Source: DAIMZI01 sp036734025
GTDB lineage: Bacteria > Pseudomonadota > Alphaproteobacteria > Rhizobiales > Rhodomicrobiaceae
DNA: 64,000 nucleotides
Direction: 5' to 3'
NCBI GenBank assembly: GCA_036734025.1
Contig: DAIMZI010000013.1
Span: 11,340 to 75,339, forward strand
A model generated the notes under the pieces. The model did no database searches and had not been told where the DNA came from. It saw only the letters and a program-made list of their open reading frames with translations. Shown here piece after piece: positions 7,352 through 14,870 of this stretch (within the stretch, counting starts at the first letter, position 1; each line of letters opens with the position of its first letter). A program made the translations under genes and the position numbers.

Positions 7352-9025
7352 TCATTGAGCGCGGCGGTCGAGAGCGGCCTCCATAGCCTGCTTGAGAGCC
7401 TGCTCAGCTTCGGGCGGATATGGAAGCTCTGCAGGGGCGTTGGAATAAAGGTTCATGCTCGCATTGGCCTCAAAAAACACCACGCGCCCGTCATCATCGA
7501 CATCAAAGTCCATCCCGAATATGTCAAGCGGGATCAACTTGCCGACAGCCTCGAGGGTTTGCATGACTTGCGATCCCAGTTCCTTCTCCGGATGCCGGAC
7601 AATCGCGTCGGCCTCGGCCAGCAGCTTGGGATGCATGCGATAGAATGCAATCGGGATCTTGTTGCGGCTCCTTACGATCCAGTCTTCGCAATAATCCGCG
7701 CGAATGATTAGAGGGGCGCTATCGATGAAAGCGGCGCGTATCCTGCGGAAGCAATTGTCCCGACGCGGCGCGCCGACATAATCGATGCAGTAAAACTGTC
7801 GGTGCCCCATCGCCGCAATGGCGTCTGCCAGTTCACTGCGCCGATGAACAAGGGTCATGTTCCGCGCCTGCTGATCCATCGTTGAGCGAATGATGAGCGG
7901 ATAGCTTTTTCGCCTATCGATTTCGTCGATGATCTTGTCCCGTTGATCCGCAACGTTGAGGTAACGCATCACCTCTGGAACCACCAGGCCCGGGACAGAC
8001 GCCAGTTTCTGCGCGTTCTTCTGTCTGGTGCATTTCGCAGCCTGCTCAGGCGGGTTGATGACCGGAACCTGCAAACGGGCGAGCATGTTCTGAACGCCTT
8101 GGAGATTTGCCTCCGACATCAACATTTCGGCGTTGACCACATTATTGATCACGACCCGCGGGCGCGCTGCGATGAATTGATCAATGGCATCAGGTCCGGC
8201 GCCAACGAGGATCGAGATCAAGCGAAAACGGTCAGCCTGCCGCTCCGCCATCATCCAGGGATAATTGGAGGTGAAATGATGCCGCCGAGGCAAGTTGAAC
8301 AAGGCTTTGAACATCGGATTGGCTTCCACCACGCCAACGGTATATTTCTGGCCGGGGCGAGCTGGCAGCAGGCAGGCTGGCGCCGCCGTGAAATAGGCGC
8401 TGCGGGACTGAGATGCTGACTGGCTATCACCGGTCTTGAAATATAAATATGCCAGCAAGGCATCCCGCTCATGGGCCGATTGCCTGTCCGGCGCGCCCTG
8501 TTGTGCAATCAGCAAGGCCTCTTCGTACTTTCCCTGCCGTTCGAGCGCAAAGATCAGGGCCTTTTGCAACGGCCAGTTCAGCCTGTCAGCGTCGGCCAGC
8601 GGCAACAAGAGCGCGACTGCTTCGTCATGAAGGTCCAGCATGTTCATGGCGCTGGCAAGTGATCCGATGCAATCAAGATGCTGCGGCTCAAGCTCGGGCT
8701 GGGCGGGCCAGAGCCAGCCGCGTTGCAGCAAGGCAATAGCCTCGGCACGGCGACCGGAATCGATGAGCATTGCGGCCAGATTGCAGGCGTTGCGAAACGT
8801 GATCGCAGTGTCGGCGGGAAGATCGACCGCTTTTTGCATTGCCTCGATTGCGGCGTCCTTGTCGCCGCATTTCTCCAGCGCCAACGCCAGCAAGCCAAGC
8901 ATGTCAGGGTCTGCGCCCCGTTTGTCCAGGGCCGCCGACAACAGCGCAGCGGCATCCTTCGCCTGTCCGGCCCGAAGCAGCCTCAGCGATTCCTGTCGTT
9001 CAGCCGGATCAATCACCGCGTGCAT
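7352..9025 (-). CDS. TPR protein with C-terminal ATP-grasp domain
   Basis: A 557-residue protein. Residues 1-230 are helical repeats of TPR type (ALLSAALDKRGADPDMLGLL, then ALEKCGDKDAAIEAMQKAV). Residues 240-557 look like an ATP-grasp ligase: a region reading YPLIIRSTMDQQARNMTLV, and near the C-terminus the metal/ATP site DIFGMDFDVDDDGRVVFFEANASMN with the expected Asp, Glu and Asn. Such enzymes join a carboxylate to an amine or thiol through an acyl-phosphate; the substrate here is unknown. I start at ATG 9025, which has an AAAGGA ribosome-binding site five bases upstream; the frame stays open to 9094 without one. No peptide precursor is visible nearby. It stands alone between the Rieske operon and a tRNA-bounded island. 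Confidence 0.75.
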   Translation of the reverse strand: MHAVIDPAERQESLRLLRAGQAKDAAALLSAALDKRGADPDMLGLLALALEKCGDKDAAIEAMQKAVDLPADTAITFRNACNLAAMLIDSGRRAEAIALLQRGWLWPAQPELEPQHLDCIGSLASAMNMLDLHDEAVALLLPLADADRLNWPLQKALIFALERQGKYEEALLIAQQGAPDRQSAHERDALLAYLYFKTGDSQSASQSRSAYFTAAPACLLPARPGQKYTVGVVEANPMFKALFNLPRRHHFTSNYPWMMAERQADRFRLISILVGAGPDAIDQFIAARPRVVINNVVNAEMLMSEANLQGVQNMLARLQVPVINPPEQAAKCTRQKNAQKLASVPGLVVPEVMRYLNVADQRDKIIDEIDRRKSYPLIIRSTMDQQARNMTLVHRRSELADAIAAMGHRQFYCIDYVGAPRRDNCFRRIRAAFIDSAPLIIRADYCEDWIVRSRNKIPIAFYRMHPKLLAEADAIVRHPEKELGSQVMQTLEAVGKLIPLDIFGMDFDVDDDGRVVFFEANASMNLYSNAPAELPYPPEAEQALKQAMEAALDRRAQ

Positions 9026-9124
9026 GTCCGTCCTTTCAAGCCGCACCGTCTTCGTAACCGACACTAGCACATGCTGCGGCTTCGAAACTGCCATCCGGAT
9101 AAGTGATCAAAGAGTTTTGCACGG

Positions 9125-9171
9125 TTGGTGACCCCGGCAGGATTCGAACCTGCGACCCTCAGATTAGGAAT
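9125..9171 (-). repeat. attL-like 3' fragment of tRNA-Arg
   Basis: These 47 bases are identical to 10876-10922 and correspond to the tRNA-Arg 3' end with encoded CCA, the T-arm and half of the anticodon arm. The match breaks at 9172, where the sequence turns into AAGCGGCT instead of completing the tRNA. It is therefore not a working tRNA but the far attachment-site copy of the island. Confidence 0.85.
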
Positions 9172-9682
9172 AAGCGGCTACAGCCGCTTCCCGTCTTCTC
9201 CCAAGTTAGATCGCGCCGCCTGCGACACCCGAATCACATTAGTGGACAAGCCGCTAAAGTTTTCCCGTTGCCGCTTGGCTCTTCCCAAGTTCGCTCTTTT
9301 GTTCCTACACAATGCCTACATTACGTGCGGCGGAAAGTAGGAACCATGAAAAAGCGGATCACCAAGCGCTCCATCGACGAGCTGGCGCGGTTCACCTCAG
9401 GCCCATGAGTGCGAGGTCGGCTTCGATGCGCAGCTTGATCGGATCGGTGCGCGGCCGGCCTCGCCCTCTGCTCTGGCGGATCGGAACGACCGGACGAAGC
9501 CCGCACGGCCAGGGTTCCCCAAGAGCGAACACACCCCCTGCCACACAAGCCGCCGCTGCTGAATATCCGTTTGTCAAATGAGGTTCCGTTCAGCCTCAAT
9601 CTCGTTGTCCGCACAAAGCGCCTCTTGTAGCCTGAACCCGAGGTTTTTTCGGCGATCTTGCGGGTTCGCATTGGGGGAAGCG
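9172..9682. other. Left part of island, no convincing gene
   Basis: Apart from the possible integrase scrap at 9346-9408, I see no intact gene. A 61-codon leftward frame (9392-9577) ends with a basic stretch containing an AT-hook-like GRGRPR followed by a helix-like tail; it may be the remains of a DNA-binding protein but has no good start and cannot be called. Confidence 0.4.
9346..9408 (+). pseudogene. Possible truncated start of an island integrase
   Basis: A 20-codon frame beginning MKKRITKRSIDELARF and then stopping. Tyrosine-type phage integrases often open with a similar basic stretch (K-R-x-T-K-R-x-I-D), and the position next to the attL-like repeat is where the integrase of a tRNA-targeting element usually sits. 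The rest is gone: the following 250 bases hold no further recognisable integrase sequence. The call rests on a short match and position only. Confidence 0.3.
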
Positions 9683-10252
9683 ATGGAAAACACAGACGAT
9701 AGGTTGTTGGAGCGATCGCTGTACTTGGAAAAAAAATGGCTAGTTTTCAGGTTGTTCTCTTGGGCAACATCCCTACTGGCCCTCACTTTGTTCGGCTTCT
9801 CGATATTCATCCTGGCTTTCAGCGAACTTCCGTGGCCTTGGAAACTTACCGCGCATATGGGAACGTTCGGGCTAAGTTTAGCTCTGTACATGATCTCTGT
9901 CGGCCTTCCTCCAAAATTCGTTCTAGAATATTTCATCGGAGAAGAGCCGGAGCCGAGCGATGAAGAAAAGGCCGAGCAGGAAAAAAGAGAGCGGTATCAG
10001 GCGGAATATGAAAGCTGTTCAAAGCATCTGACACGCCCAATTTCATGGAGCATTTCGGTAAATTTGCTCGCTCTAATGATAATAGGTTTCATGTGGCGTG
10101 ATGAGCTATTGCGCATGGGTGAGCTTCTTGTCGCCACAGTTGTTGTGATGGCGATCAATTTGGTCTTGGGATATTGGGCGCTTTACAAGGTCGGCAATTA
10201 TTTCCGCCAAACGTTTCGGCAATCTGCCGAGCATGAGGTTTCATCCGGGTAG
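9683..10252 (+). CDS. Hypothetical membrane protein, island cargo
   Basis: A 189-residue protein with a ribosome-binding site (GGGGGAAG) before ATG 9683; the frame is open upstream to 9578 but without such a signal. There are four hydrophobic helices, two near residues 24-45 and 50-72 and two near 123-140 and 145-165. A charged cytoplasmic-looking hairpin between them is rich in Glu and Lys (EEPEPSDEEKAEQEKRERYQ). Its GC content is clearly below that of neighbouring chromosomal genes, which fits horizontal transfer with the island. No family recognised. Confidence 0.6.
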   Translation: MENTDDRLLERSLYLEKKWLVFRLFSWATSLLALTLFGFSIFILAFSELPWPWKLTAHMGTFGLSLALYMISVGLPPKFVLEYFIGEEPEPSDEEKAEQEKRERYQAEYESCSKHLTRPISWSISVNLLALMIIGFMWRDELLRMGELLVATVVVMAINLVLGYWALYKVGNYFRQTFRQSAEHEVSSG

Positions 10253-10293
10253 ACGGAGACGTGTTGCCGCGCCCTAGTGCTGAAAAAAACTGG

Positions 10294-10527
10294 CTAGCCG
10301 ACAAATCCTTCAACGATCCAGCCGATAGCCCTTATCGTGACATAAAAGAAGGCGGCGGCGGCGAAGCAAAGGGCAGCAGAAGAAATGGCTGTCTCAGCCT
10401 CAGCTACAATCCAAAAAATCACGGCGAAGCCGGACCTGCCCAGCAGGATGATGTCGGGGACCAAGAATGCAAGAGACAGAACGATTGCTAGCCGATGAAA
10501 GCCGGTTCTTACGCGAGATCAAGCCAT
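10294..10527 (-). pseudogene. Small membrane protein gene with nonsense codon 3
   Basis: A leftward frame of 77 codons begins ATG GCT TGA and then runs open to 10294. The rest encodes a hydrophobic two-helix protein: RTGFHRLAIVLSLAFLV near the start and ITAIS-like hydrophobic sequence ending RAIGWIVEGFVG. It reads as a gene whose third codon changed to a stop, or one that starts at a non-ATG codon. Decay is expected in this island. Small proteins ending in a similar RAIGWIV stretch occur in rhizobial mobile regions as far as I recall. Confidence 0.4.
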
Positions 10528-10876
10528 CGGTCTTGCCCCTGTTCGCACTTAGATTAAACAGGCCCGATTGACGGTGCAACAGTCGAGTTTCTTGACCGGT
10601 GCGCGCGCGAGGCGTGCAGGATGCACGGGGGCGCTCAGGTTGGCACCGGACCGCAGTCGCCGTTGCTGAAAAGCCGTTCGCCATGCGCCGGACTGTGACG
10701 GGGTTCGCGCCAAGAGGCAAGCCGATGCGTGAGGGGTGTCGAAACGGGATTTTGCGACACGCCGACAGAGCGGGTTCTGAGAGCCAAAACCGCCGCGAGA
10801 TCGACGCTCGTGCCTACAAGGAGCCTACAAACTTCGCAGCGACGATTTCGTCGTTATCTTAATTGCTTGATTTTAT
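10528..10876. other. Right part of island, no gene seen
   Basis: No frame here has a ribosome-binding site and protein-like composition. Part of it (about 10600-10720) is GC-rich and could be debris of an older gene on either strand, but I cannot identify it. It ends at the attR-like repeat in tRNA-Arg. Confidence 0.4.
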
Positions 10877-10953
10877 TGGTGACCCCGGCAGGATTCGAAC
10901 CTGCGACCCTCAGATTAGGAATCTGATGCTCTATCCTGCTGAGCTACGGGGTC
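10877..10953 (-). tRNA. tRNA-Arg (anticodon CCU)
   Basis: A complete 77-base cloverleaf on the minus strand: acceptor stem GACCCCG/CGGGGUC, D-arm AGCUCAGCAGGAUAGAGC, anticodon loop UUCCUAA giving CCU, T-arm with GGUUCGAAUCC, and encoded CCA. It reads AGG codons. The 3' part is duplicated at 9125-9171, showing it served as an insertion site while the gene itself was rebuilt intact. Confidence 0.95.
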
Positions 10954-11087
10954 GGTGCATGACAAAATCAGTTCTAGCATAGCAATTCCCGCCTTGGCAC
11001 CCTGCTTGTCAGCCGCTGCGATCCGTGAAATATTACCGCTGCGGTGTTCTTTGGTGTGCGATAGCACTATTTTTTGCGTGAGGCGTG

Positions 11088-11957
11088 ATGGAAATGACCT
11101 GCTTTCGCCGCTTGCCGGCCAGTGTGCTGATGATTCTGGCCAGTATGGCCGCCACAGACGTCGCGGTGTCTGCGGCGCTGCCATGTGGTCTGCGTGATGC
11201 CGGCGAGGCAACGGTTGTGGAGCGTCTCGGGCCGGACACGCTTTTGCTGGAGGATGGTCGCGCGGTCCGTCTGATAGGCGCACTGCCGCCGCGCATCACT
11301 GCTGATTGGTCGAACCGGCTGGGCGTCGATGAGCGTTTGTCGAGCGCGCTCGACAGACTGGCGGTCGGCCAGCGTGTGCGTCTTGGCGTGGGCGGGCGTG
11401 AGCGTGACCGCTACGGCCGGCTGCTGGCTCACGTCTTCATCGCGCGCGATGATGGCGAGATCTGGCTTCAGGAGAGCCTGATCGGAGCCGGGCTGGCGCT
11501 CGGCTATTCTTTCGCCGATAATGATGCCTGCATAACCCGGCTCCAGGCCGCTGAAGAGACGGCCAGACGCGCGGCAAGCGGATTCTGGGCCGATGGGCTC
11601 CTGCGCGTGCGTGATGCCGCCGATCCCGCAAGCATGGCCAAACTCACCAACAGTTTTCAGGTGATTGCGGGGTACGTTCACGACGTGGCGGAGGTGCGCG
11701 GGCGCATTTACATCAACTTCGATGATGACTGGCGCAGCGATTTTACGGTGTCGCTCTCGCCGGCGGCGCGCAAGGCCTTCCCCGATGAAGCCGCAGGCCT
11801 GTTGCAGCTCAAAGGCAGCCAGATCCGTGTGCGCGGCTGGCTGAAGCAGCGCAACGGCCCCATGATACATGTCACGCATCCCGCCCAGATCGAGATTATC
11901 GCCAACACCGAGGCAGTGGCGGCCAGAAGGAGCGAGACATCGGCGAGCGCGGAATGA
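11088..11957 (+). CDS. Exported thermonuclease-like (SNase-fold) protein
   Basis: A 289-residue protein with a signal peptide (hydrophobic residues about 8-31, ending VSAALPCG). Residues 40-155 match the staphylococcal nuclease fold: GRAVRLIGALPPR, then ERDRYGRLLAHVFI and LQESLIGAGLALGYS. The Arg of the DRYGR motif is kept, but the usual calcium/catalytic stretch G-x-D-x-P-E is replaced by GALPP, so the classic Asp and Glu are absent; nuclease activity is doubtful. The C-terminal half (RGRIYINFDDDWRSDFTVSL) resembles a nucleic-acid-binding-like beta domain found with such proteins. GTG 11085 directly before the ATG is an alternative start. It converges on the MOSC gene. Confidence 0.7.
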   Translation: MEMTCFRRLPASVLMILASMAATDVAVSAALPCGLRDAGEATVVERLGPDTLLLEDGRAVRLIGALPPRITADWSNRLGVDERLSSALDRLAVGQRVRLGVGGRERDRYGRLLAHVFIARDDGEIWLQESLIGAGLALGYSFADNDACITRLQAAEETARRAASGFWADGLLRVRDAADPASMAKLTNSFQVIAGYVHDVAEVRGRIYINFDDDWRSDFTVSLSPAARKAFPDEAAGLLQLKGSQIRVRGWLKQRNGPMIHVTHPAQIEIIANTEAVAARRSETSASAE

Positions 11958-11969
11958 TGGCAGCGCTGC

Positions 11970-12473
11970 TCAGCCCGCTTGCAGGCACTTATTGGAAACC
12001 GGCCAGACCGCATCGCCCAGCGCCAGGCGGCCCGGGCCAACCACTTCAGCCGTGATCCCGCCATGCATGCGAACTGCCGCATAACCGCCGGGTCCGAGAG
12101 CTTCCTCCATACGCCGGCAGGGCGCGCAAAGGCCCGAGCCGCGCAATATCGCGCCGCCGATGTGGAAAGGCCGGTCGCGCAGCCCTATCAAGTTGATGCC
12201 AGCCACGGCGATGTTGCGCCGCAACAACTCTGGCGGCACCTGCTCGCGCCCGAGAAACGCGCCGATCACGGCCAGATGCTCCCATTGCACCAGCGTCACC
12301 GACCGCTTGCCGGGGCGCGCACGGCGATCGCCCACCAGACCGACCGGTGAAACCTCGGCCCGCTCGACGATCTGCATTGGTGCCCGCCTTTCAGGCCGCA
12401 GTCCGATCCAGACCACGCGGCCGGGTTGGGCATTGCGCCGGATCATCTCCCTGATGGTCAAGGCTGCCGTCAT
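11970..12473 (-). CDS. MOSC domain protein
   Basis: A 167-residue protein consisting of essentially one MOSC domain, the module that ends molybdenum-cofactor sulfurases and is thought to carry sulfur on a cysteine. Visible landmarks are GLVGDRRARPGKRSVTLVQ, LLRRNIAVAGINL and the conserved cysteine region RGSGLCAPCRRMEEALG, followed by MHGGITAEV. The protein is probably cytoplasmic, and the substrate is unknown; homologues confer base-analogue detoxification (YiiM-like) or act in molybdoenzyme maturation. ATG 12473 is chosen; GTG 12479 is possible. It diverges from the prepilin peptidase gene. Confidence 0.75.
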   Translation of the reverse strand: MTAALTIREMIRRNAQPGRVVWIGLRPERRAPMQIVERAEVSPVGLVGDRRARPGKRSVTLVQWEHLAVIGAFLGREQVPPELLRRNIAVAGINLIGLRDRPFHIGGAILRGSGLCAPCRRMEEALGPGGYAAVRMHGGITAEVVGPGRLALGDAVWPVSNKCLQAG

Positions 12474-12596
12474 GACCACCCGTGCGTGCCGATGCGGCTT
12501 TTGCAGCTTTTGCGGCTTGGTAACATGTTTGATCTAGCCTTGGATTGCAGGACCAGCAGGCGTGCTTGCCGCTCGCTGCGGGCTTGGGGGAACATC

Positions 12597-13094
12597 ATGG
12601 CGGACTTGATCGAATTCGGCATACAGGCGGGTTTCGTCTTCTGCATCTGCTATGCGATCATATCCGACATGCGAAGCTGGCGCATTCCCAATTGGGTGTC
12701 GCTGTCTCTGGCCGCGCTTTTCCTGGGGCACGTATTGGCGACGGGACGCACGGGCGATCTGCCGGGGCATCTGCTGGTCGCCGGCATGGTGCTGGCGGTG
12801 ACATTCGCCCTGTTCGCGCGCAATATCATCGGTGGTGGTGACGCAAAGCTGCTGCCGGCTCTGGCATTGTGGGCCGGCCCTGAGCATCTCGGTGCATTCC
12901 TTGTCTATGTCGCCATGGCAGGCGGCGCGATTGCCATGGCATTGCTGGCGCTGAAGCTCGCCATGCGTTCATTGCCCACGCTGGAAGATCATCCGCTGAT
13001 GGCGATGCCGGTTTCATGGACGCGAGCCGGCTGCATCCCCTATGCGCTACCGATGGGGTGCAGTGCACTTGTCCTTGCGCCGTCAATGATCTGA
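12597..13094 (+). CDS. cpaA: CpaA-type prepilin peptidase (A24 family)
   Basis: A 165-residue membrane aspartic protease that removes the leader from Flp/Tad pilins. The two catalytic aspartates are visible: Asp24 in IISDMRSWRIPN and Asp82 in the G-x-G-D motif GGGDAKLLP. About six hydrophobic segments cover the rest, and the length suits the short CpaA/TadV class, which lacks the methylase domain of PilD. The start follows a GGGGGA ribosome-binding site. No pilin or other tad/cpa genes are in the window, so it stands apart from its expected cluster here. Confidence 0.8.
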   Translation: MADLIEFGIQAGFVFCICYAIISDMRSWRIPNWVSLSLAALFLGHVLATGRTGDLPGHLLVAGMVLAVTFALFARNIIGGGDAKLLPALALWAGPEHLGAFLVYVAMAGGAIAMALLALKLAMRSLPTLEDHPLMAMPVSWTRAGCIPYALPMGCSALVLAPSMI

Positions 13095-13238
13095 CGGCGT
13101 TTGGCGCCGCTGATGCCACGATCAGGCCGGAGCGGCCGCTGTGAAGTCCGCTTCGGTAAATGCCTGCCGAAGTGACCGCGATCGGTGGCTGATGGCCGGC
13201 GATGCGAACGTCAGTCAATCCGCCGCGCGCAGATCAAC

Positions 13239-13454
13239 TCAGTCGGACTTGGCCAGATTGACGGCCTTGGGTCCCTTGCCACGGGGGTCGGGCTCGGTCT
13301 CGAACGTGACGCGCATGCCTTCATCGAGTGCGGGCAATCCCGAGCGCTCGACAGCAGAGATGTGAACGAATACGTCCTTCCCGCCCTCATCCGGCGTAAT
13401 GAAGCCATACCCTTTGGTCTGATTGAAAAACTTGACCGTACCGGACTGCTGCAT
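13239..13454 (-). CDS. Cold-shock protein, CspA family
   Basis: A 71-residue single-domain OB-fold RNA chaperone. The RNA-binding motifs RNP1 (KGYGFI, residues 14-19) and RNP2 (VFVHIS, residues 28-33) are intact. ATG 13454 follows a GGAG ribosome-binding site, so the longer open frame to 13496 is not used. Family members bind single-stranded RNA/DNA and melt secondary structure; many are induced by cold or in stationary phase. Which paralogue this is cannot be told. Confidence 0.93.
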   Translation of the reverse strand: MQQSGTVKFFNQTKGYGFITPDEGGKDVFVHISAVERSGLPALDEGMRVTFETEPDPRGKGPKAVNLAKSD

Positions 13455-14027
13455 GGGTCGATCTCCTGATACCCAAAACATTAATAGCGCGATCAATCGA
13501 CCACGCTAATCAACATGGTCGGCGCGTCACATTTCGGGGAGACACAATGCAGCTAACATCCGCATCAGCGGTACCGTAAGCTTAGTTCTTCCACCGGGTC
13601 CGTAAGGCCGCCCGATTGCCAGTCAAGTATGTCGGAATTGGCGGGGTGCCTCAAGCGGAATCGCTTGATTTGCGGGCTTGTGCTCGTGTGCAACGCAACA
13701 TATTGCCGCATGGGCATGCATCGGTTGCGCCCGCCATGGAGCCTCCCGGTTCATTCGAATGCTGAAAATAAATCCGTTGTGGCAACTTCGCATCGACTTT
13801 CTGTCAATCCCGTTAAGCCATTGAAATAAAACACATATTTAAAGTCAAAAGCGCGGCACCTTCTCGGCGACAATGCGTCGGGCGGCCATCATCGGTCCGC
13901 CCCCAAAACAACAATCGTGCGCCATCTTTTGCCGATATCAGCGACCATGCAAGACGGGAATCAGCGATGCCGGTTTGACGACTGGCATGGTTTTGCCGTC
14001 TTCGAGCAGAACAGGAATGAGGAAGAC
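13455..14027. other. Region between cspA-like gene and Omp25 gene
   Basis: These 573 bases hold the divergent promoters and 5' leaders of a cold-shock gene and an abundant porin. The stretch 13800-13870 is AT-rich and a plausible promoter for the porin. A 66-codon frame at 13629 lacks a ribosome-binding site and protein-like features, so I do not call it. Confidence 0.5.
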
Positions 14028-14777
14028 ATGATCAAATCAGCAAGCTTGCGACGCGTGGCAGGTGCCGCGGTGGTCGGCGCGCTGGCCTTTTCGGCGGCAT
14101 CGGCGAACGCCGCCGACATCTATGAGGATGAAAGCCTGAAGGACATGCCCACTATCGCCGCCCCCGCCTATTTCACCTGGCAGGGCGCTTACATCGGCGC
14201 ACATGTGGGCTATGCCTGGACCGATATCGACGTTACCGATGTCGATGGCTATTACAATGGCGCATCGTGGTCGTTCGATGCCGATGATTGGATCTATGGC
14301 GGCCAGATCGGCTACAACTGGCAGCGTGGCAATCTGGTTATCGGCCTGGAGGCTGATCTTGGCTATTTCGGCCTGGACGGCGCGGCCAATGATCCCACCG
14401 AGCCTGACCTGAAAGTATCCGCCGATGGTGGTCTTTACGGCACGTTGACCGGGCGGCTCGGCTACGCGATGAACCGCACATTGCTCTACGTCAAGGGCGG
14501 CGCGGCGTTCATCAACGCCGATCTGACGGTTCGCGATGACTTTGTGAAAGTCGCCAGCGAGGACAAGACCCTATGGGGCTATACGATCGGTGCGGGCGTC
14601 GAGCATGCGATCGACCCGAACTGGACGGTCAAGGTCGAATATCTGTATTTCGACTTCGAGGATGCGACAGTGCGGACCGTGGATGATTTCCGCTGGGATG
14701 CGGATCTTGACGCACACACTGTCAAGCTGGGCGTGAATTACAAGTTCGGTGGCGAGCGTTACGATTCGCTCAAATAG
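14028..14777 (+). CDS. Omp25/Omp31-type outer-membrane beta-barrel protein
   Basis: A 249-residue protein with a clear signal peptide (MIKSASLRR, hydrophobic core, cleavage after ANA). The mature part is an eight-stranded barrel of the porin-like Omp25 family typical of Rhizobiales: WQGAYIGAHVGYAW, GGQIGYNWQRGNLVIGLE, GRLGYAMNRTLLYVKGGAAF and the closing strand VKLGVNYKFG ending in a short tail. ATG 14028 follows GAGGAAG; the longer frame from 13917 is non-coding. A strong terminator follows, so it is likely a single-gene unit with high expression. Confidence 0.88.
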   Translation: MIKSASLRRVAGAAVVGALAFSAASANAADIYEDESLKDMPTIAAPAYFTWQGAYIGAHVGYAWTDIDVTDVDGYYNGASWSFDADDWIYGGQIGYNWQRGNLVIGLEADLGYFGLDGAANDPTEPDLKVSADGGLYGTLTGRLGYAMNRTLLYVKGGAAFINADLTVRDDFVKVASEDKTLWGYTIGAGVEHAIDPNWTVKVEYLYFDFEDATVRTVDDFRWDADLDAHTVKLGVNYKFGGERYDSLK

Positions 14778-14812
14778 ACAGCAGTCTTGACAGGATTGTT
14801 TTTTGCAATGAA

Positions 14813-14846
14813 GGCGGCGTCCATGCGGGGCGCCGCCTTATTGTTT
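14813..14846 (+). terminator. Rho-independent terminator of the Omp25 gene
   Basis: Stem GGCGGCG (14813-14819) pairs with CGCCGCC (14831-14837) around an 11-base loop, followed by TTATTGTTT. It lies 36 bases after the porin stop and before the convergent ilvC gene. Confidence 0.8.
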
Positions 14847-14870
14847 GTAAAAGACGCTGGTTCGGCCGGC

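Larger units (their letters stand above)
9125..10922. mobile_element. Remnant of a genomic island inserted at tRNA-Arg(CCU)
   Basis: A perfect 47-bp direct repeat (9125-9171 and 10876-10922) bounds about 1.75 kb. The right copy is the 3' part of an intact tRNA-Arg gene; the left copy is an orphan 3' fragment that ends inside the anticodon region. This is the layout left when a tyrosine-recombinase element inserts into a tRNA 3' end. No intact integrase remains. The interior is poorer in GC than its surroundings and holds one intact small membrane-protein gene and apparent debris. Confidence 0.8.

Noticed and set aside
9103..9408. A plus-strand frame crossing the left tRNA fragment
   Set aside because: The product is an antisense reading of tRNA sequence (a GFEPATLR-type artefact also produced at the right copy), not a gene.
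10400..10720. A 106-codon leftward frame in the island
   Set aside because: Basic, Arg/Pro/Ser-rich product without ribosome-binding site; overlaps the better small membrane-protein frame.
13629..13829. A 66-codon frame between the cold-shock and porin genes
   Set aside because: No ribosome-binding site and no protein-like pattern.
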